9,067 nt of DNA from Acidobacteriota bacterium (lineage in GTDB: Bacteria > Acidobacteriota > UBA6911), in the NCBI GenBank assembly GCA_017860075.1, contig JAFNAH010000026.1:1-9067 (forward strand). The letters run 5' to 3'. Below, in pieces: positions 6,847-9,067 of the stretch. The notes below the pieces were generated by a model. It made no database searches and was not told where the DNA came from. It saw nothing but the letters and a program-made list of their open reading frames with translations. The stretch's first letter is position 1, and each line of letters starts with the position of its first letter. Position numbers and translations under genes: made by a program.

Positions 6847-6868
6847 CCTGATCGGGCTCCCGATCAGG
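6847..6868 (-). terminator. Perfect stem-loop after the deacetylase-like gene
   Basis: CCTGATCGGG and CCCGATCAGG form a perfect ten-base inverted repeat around CT, beginning 13 bp past the stop codon of the minus-strand gene. Position and strength fit a transcription terminator, but no T-tract follows on the minus strand, so it would be a hairpin-only terminator or an mRNA 3' end stabiliser. A weaker dyad, CGCGA-GATT-TCGCG, lies just beyond at 6823-6836. Confidence 0.55.
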
Positions 6869-6881
6869 ATGGGCGGTGCGG

Positions 6882-8174
6882 CTAGGAGCGCGCGGCGAAA
6901 CTCAGCTGCGCTTCCTTCCTGCCCGGTATCCGGCTCAGCCTCAGCGTGTACTGATGCGATCCTTCCGTTTCCGTCGGAGGTTCCGGTGTCACGTTGATCG
7001 TGTCGGACGTGAAATTCAGCGCGCGGGGGCTTCTCAACTTCAGGATCAGCTCGTGCTGAACCGGAGGCCGCGGGAGGATGTCCACTTTCGCAAAATCGAA
7101 CCGGATGCCGTCGTCCATCAACGTCAAGCGGGTGCAGACGTGATGGACAAGCTGAGTCCGGAAAGACTCAGAATTTGCGGCCAGCAGGGTACCCATGGCG
7201 CTGTTGAAAGGCTGCAAGAAGCGAACCCAACCATCGACGGTCTCGGCGTTGCGTTCGGGATCGGTATGCAGCAGGTTCGGCCAGTGCAGGCCGCAGGTCG
7301 GACCCTGCAGCTGCCCGGCGGGCGTCTTGCCGATGTCGCTCCAGTCCATCAAGTCCTGGCCCCGATCGATGGTGATCACTCCGGCATCGAAACCGAACAC
7401 CCCGTGGCTCACGGCGGCTCGATTCTGCATGCTCTCGAACGGAGTGTTGATGTAGACGATGCCGCGCCTGCCGAGGATTTCTGCGAGACTCATGGTGTGT
7501 CCGCCCGTCGGACCAAATCCATGCAGGAAAGCCGTGGGGACAAATGACACCGGCAAGGGGCCCAGTTTATTCTGGTTCAGCAGGGCTTCGAAGTTGTCCA
7601 GGTGCGCTTCCACCTGATCGACCGGGCGCATCGTTCCATTTGAATCGGCCCATTCGGCCCGCGTGAATTTCCCGTCGGTCCAGTATTCATGACCTACGCC
7701 ATGCATTGTCATTTCGAAATGTTCGGAATTACTGCGAATGATGTCAGCAGCCTCTTCGAGCCAGGGGCCGACCCATTTGCTGTTGTCCCAGTTCGCACCC
7801 ATCCACGTGCTGGTCGGAAGCTTGCGCAGGATGTTGTTCCTGTCCCATTCGCACAGGATCATGGCGGCCTGGGGCCGTATGCCAAGCAGCCGGCCGAGAC
7901 GTGCGATGGCCTCGTAATCCGCGGGAACATGGTCGCGGGGGATCCCGGTGCGGTAGGGCTCCTGTTGTTTACTGCCGTCGTGTCCCGACCACCAGCCCAC
8001 ATCGTCGATCACGACCTGGATGGGCATAGGGATAACGGCCGTGACGCCCCTGGCATTCGGCTGTTGGCCGCTGCCGGAGGCTGTTCGCCCTGCCGCGGCC
8101 AGCCCGGCTGTGAAGCCTGCAGCCACCCGGACGGTCCCCTTCATGAAATCGCGACGGTTCGATACTCTCTTCAT
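6882..8174 (-). CDS. Tat-exported polysaccharide-deacetylase-like protein
   Basis: A 430-residue protein. The start at 8174 follows GGGGG by eight bases and opens directly with a twin-arginine leader: NRRDFMK at residues 6-12, then a hydrophobic stretch (VAAGFTAGLAAAG). The longer open frame upstream of 8174 is antisense to the amidohydrolase gene and is not used. Beginning near residue 51, PIQVVIDDVGWWSG has an Asp57-Asp58 pair like motif 1 of NodB-type deacetylases (CE4), and MTMHGVGHEYW near 155-165 has His158 and His162, like the H-x3-H metal-binding motif 2. The stretch FVPTAFLHGFG near 211-221 may replace motif 3, but the usual Arg-x-Pro is not evident. A C-terminal region of about 100 residues looks like a beta domain. 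Probable role: hydrolysis of acyl groups or sugars on envelope or external polysaccharide. The fold is likely; the reaction is unproven. Confidence 0.75.
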   Translation of the reverse strand: MKRVSNRRDFMKGTVRVAAGFTAGLAAAGRTASGSGQQPNARGVTAVIPMPIQVVIDDVGWWSGHDGSKQQEPYRTGIPRDHVPADYEAIARLGRLLGIRPQAAMILCEWDRNNILRKLPTSTWMGANWDNSKWVGPWLEEAADIIRSNSEHFEMTMHGVGHEYWTDGKFTRAEWADSNGTMRPVDQVEAHLDNFEALLNQNKLGPLPVSFVPTAFLHGFGPTGGHTMSLAEILGRRGIVYINTPFESMQNRAAVSHGVFGFDAGVITIDRGQDLMDWSDIGKTPAGQLQGPTCGLHWPNLLHTDPERNAETVDGWVRFLQPFNSAMGTLLAANSESFRTQLVHHVCTRLTLMDDGIRFDFAKVDILPRPPVQHELILKLRSPRALNFTSDTINVTPEPPTETEGSHQYTLRLSRIPGRKEAQLSFAARS

Positions 8175-8194
8175 TGATGATTCCCCCGCGGAAT

Positions 8195-8222
8195 TGTTTA
8201 TCATGAGCCGTGCTATCGTCAA
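8195..8222 (-). promoter_or_regulatory. Candidate sigma-70-like promoter of the deacetylase-like gene
   Basis: On the minus strand TTGACG (8222-8217) is followed after 16 bases by TAAACA (8200-8195). The -35 box is five of six to consensus and the -10 box is weak. Transcription would begin near 8188, just ahead of the G-rich ribosome site and the ATG at 8174, leaving a very short leader. The 87 bp divergent spacer must also hold the amidohydrolase promoter, for which I see no clear boxes. Confidence 0.4.
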
Positions 8223-8261
8223 CTGGGCATATCCGTGCAAAGTCGAAATGGAGGATGAGAC

Positions 8262-9067
8262 ATGCATACCGTGACTCGCAGGTCGTTGATCGCAGGCGCA
8301 CTGGGAGCGGCGGGAGGAGGACTGGCGTGCGACAGCCGTATGGCTCAGCGCGCCGCCAACCCTCAGGCGAGCCCGCCGCCGCTCGCTCTCAAGGACTACA
8401 GCCCCAGGCCCGCGCTGCACGTCCCGGAAACAAAGGTGCCCCGGTCGCGGTTCCCGGCGATTGACTGCCACGTTCACCTCTCGACTCTGGTCCAGAGGCC
8501 CATGCCGTCGTCGGATGTGCCGCTGAAAGAGGGACCGGAAGGGCCGCAGGCCAGCATGTCCACCAGGCCGGAGGATGTGCTCGCGCTGATGGACCGGAAG
8601 AACATCCGCATGATGGTAAACGTTACGGGGGGCTATGGCCCCGCCCTTGACGAAGTGATTCGATATTGGCATAAGCCTCACCCGGACCGGTTCCTCGTTT
8701 GTGTCGAGCCCTGGTGGACCCGGACGAATGAGCCGGGCTATCCGAAGTTTCAGGCCGACGAGATCGAACGTGCCGCCCGGGCAGGCGCCCGCGGAGTCAA
8801 GGTCCTGAAGACCCTGGGTCTCTACCTCCGGGAGAATCTCAAGAGCGGTCCTCTGGTCAAGGTGGACGACCCGCGGTTCGATCCCATGTGGGAAGCCGCC
8901 GGGGCCCGCCATTTGCCGGTGCTGATTCACGTCTCGGATCCGGAGTCCTTCTTCGATCCCGTGGATCGCTTCAACGAACGCTACCTGGACCTGCTCGACA
9001 ATCCGGACTGGTCCTTCCACGACCGCGATTTCCCGAGTGACCGTGAATTGCAGGAAGCCCGCAACCG
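8262..9067 (+). CDS. Tat-exported amidohydrolase (Amidohydro_2-like), partial at the window end
   Basis: 268 residues are visible with no stop before the right edge. The start at 8262 has GGAGG seven bases upstream. The N-terminus VTRRSLIAGALGAAGGG is a twin-arginine leader, so the enzyme is probably exported. After a Pro/Ala-rich linker, IDCHVHL (residues 68-73) gives the His70-x-His72 metal ligands at the end of the first strand of a TIM-barrel amidohydrolase. GVKVLKTLG (178-186) and PVLIHVSD (219-226, His223) match later barrel strands with a lysine and a metal-ligand histidine. This order fits the amidohydrolase-2/ACMSD-like family of metal-dependent hydrolases and decarboxylases, usually 300-400 residues. 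The catalytic C-terminal Asp lies outside. The gene is divergent from the deacetylase-like gene and may be co-regulated with it. Substrate unknown. Confidence 0.88.
   Translation, partial: MHTVTRRSLIAGALGAAGGGLACDSRMAQRAANPQASPPPLALKDYSPRPALHVPETKVPRSRFPAIDCHVHLSTLVQRPMPSSDVPLKEGPEGPQASMSTRPEDVLALMDRKNIRMMVNVTGGYGPALDEVIRYWHKPHPDRFLVCVEPWWTRTNEPGYPKFQADEIERAARAGARGVKVLKTLGLYLRENLKSGPLVKVDDPRFDPMWEAAGARHLPVLIHVSDPESFFDPVDRFNERYLDLLDNPDWSFHDRDFPSDRELQEARN

Noticed and set aside
8175..9020. Minus-strand open frame extending the deacetylase-like gene upstream by 282 codons
   Set aside because: It is antisense to the amidohydrolase, whose frame has clear motifs, and the Tat leader with its ribosome site fixes the real start at 8174.

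Overview
The window (about 9 kb, GC-rich) looks like a chromosomal fragment of an Acidobacteriota bacterium, perhaps of the Solibacter/Bryobacter type. The pointers are a very large Oar-like TonB-dependent receptor with an N-terminal carboxypeptidase-regulatory-like domain, several exported proteins with twin-arginine leaders, a Crp/Fnr regulator, and intergenic arrays of short GC-rich hairpins. This assignment is inferred from gene style; there is no rRNA or other marker gene.

Layout. On the minus strand, 1-333 is the N-terminal end of a secreted GH51 alpha-L-arabinofuranosidase. Between it and an exported tandem-FKBP prolyl isomerase (616-1428, minus) lie two hairpin-rich repeats in opposite orientation (381-477 and 500-597). 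A roughly 330 bp divergent spacer with a competing-hairpin motif separates the isomerase from a plus-strand pair: an exported DsbA-like thiol oxidoreductase (1759-2379) and a Crp/Fnr regulator (2481-3395) with a Cys-x2-Cys-x2-Cys N-terminus and a long C-terminal tail. The tail runs antisense into the last 31 bases of the convergent TonB-dependent receptor gene (3365-6193, minus).

Immediately upstream of the receptor, 6643-6235 (minus) encodes a small membrane-anchored cysteine-rich protein. Its frame has no stop and runs into the receptor frame, apparently because of one extra base in a seven-base G/C homopolymer (6244-6250). With six bases the protein would close as a 135-residue product 41 nt before the receptor start. 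This is the most interesting item in the window. A candidate promoter with two adjacent palindromes lies upstream at 6776-6812.

The right-hand part holds a divergent pair of Tat-exported enzymes sharing an 87 bp spacer: a polysaccharide-deacetylase-like protein (6882-8174, minus) and an amidohydrolase that runs off the window end (8262-9067, plus).

Taken together the window suggests envelope and periplasmic functions: polysaccharide degradation, outer-membrane uptake, periplasmic folding (prolyl isomerase, disulfide exchange) and a possibly redox- or metal-linked regulator and cysteine-rich protein. I found no tRNA, rRNA, CRISPR array, transposase or phage gene. No complete new defence or biosynthetic system is visible.
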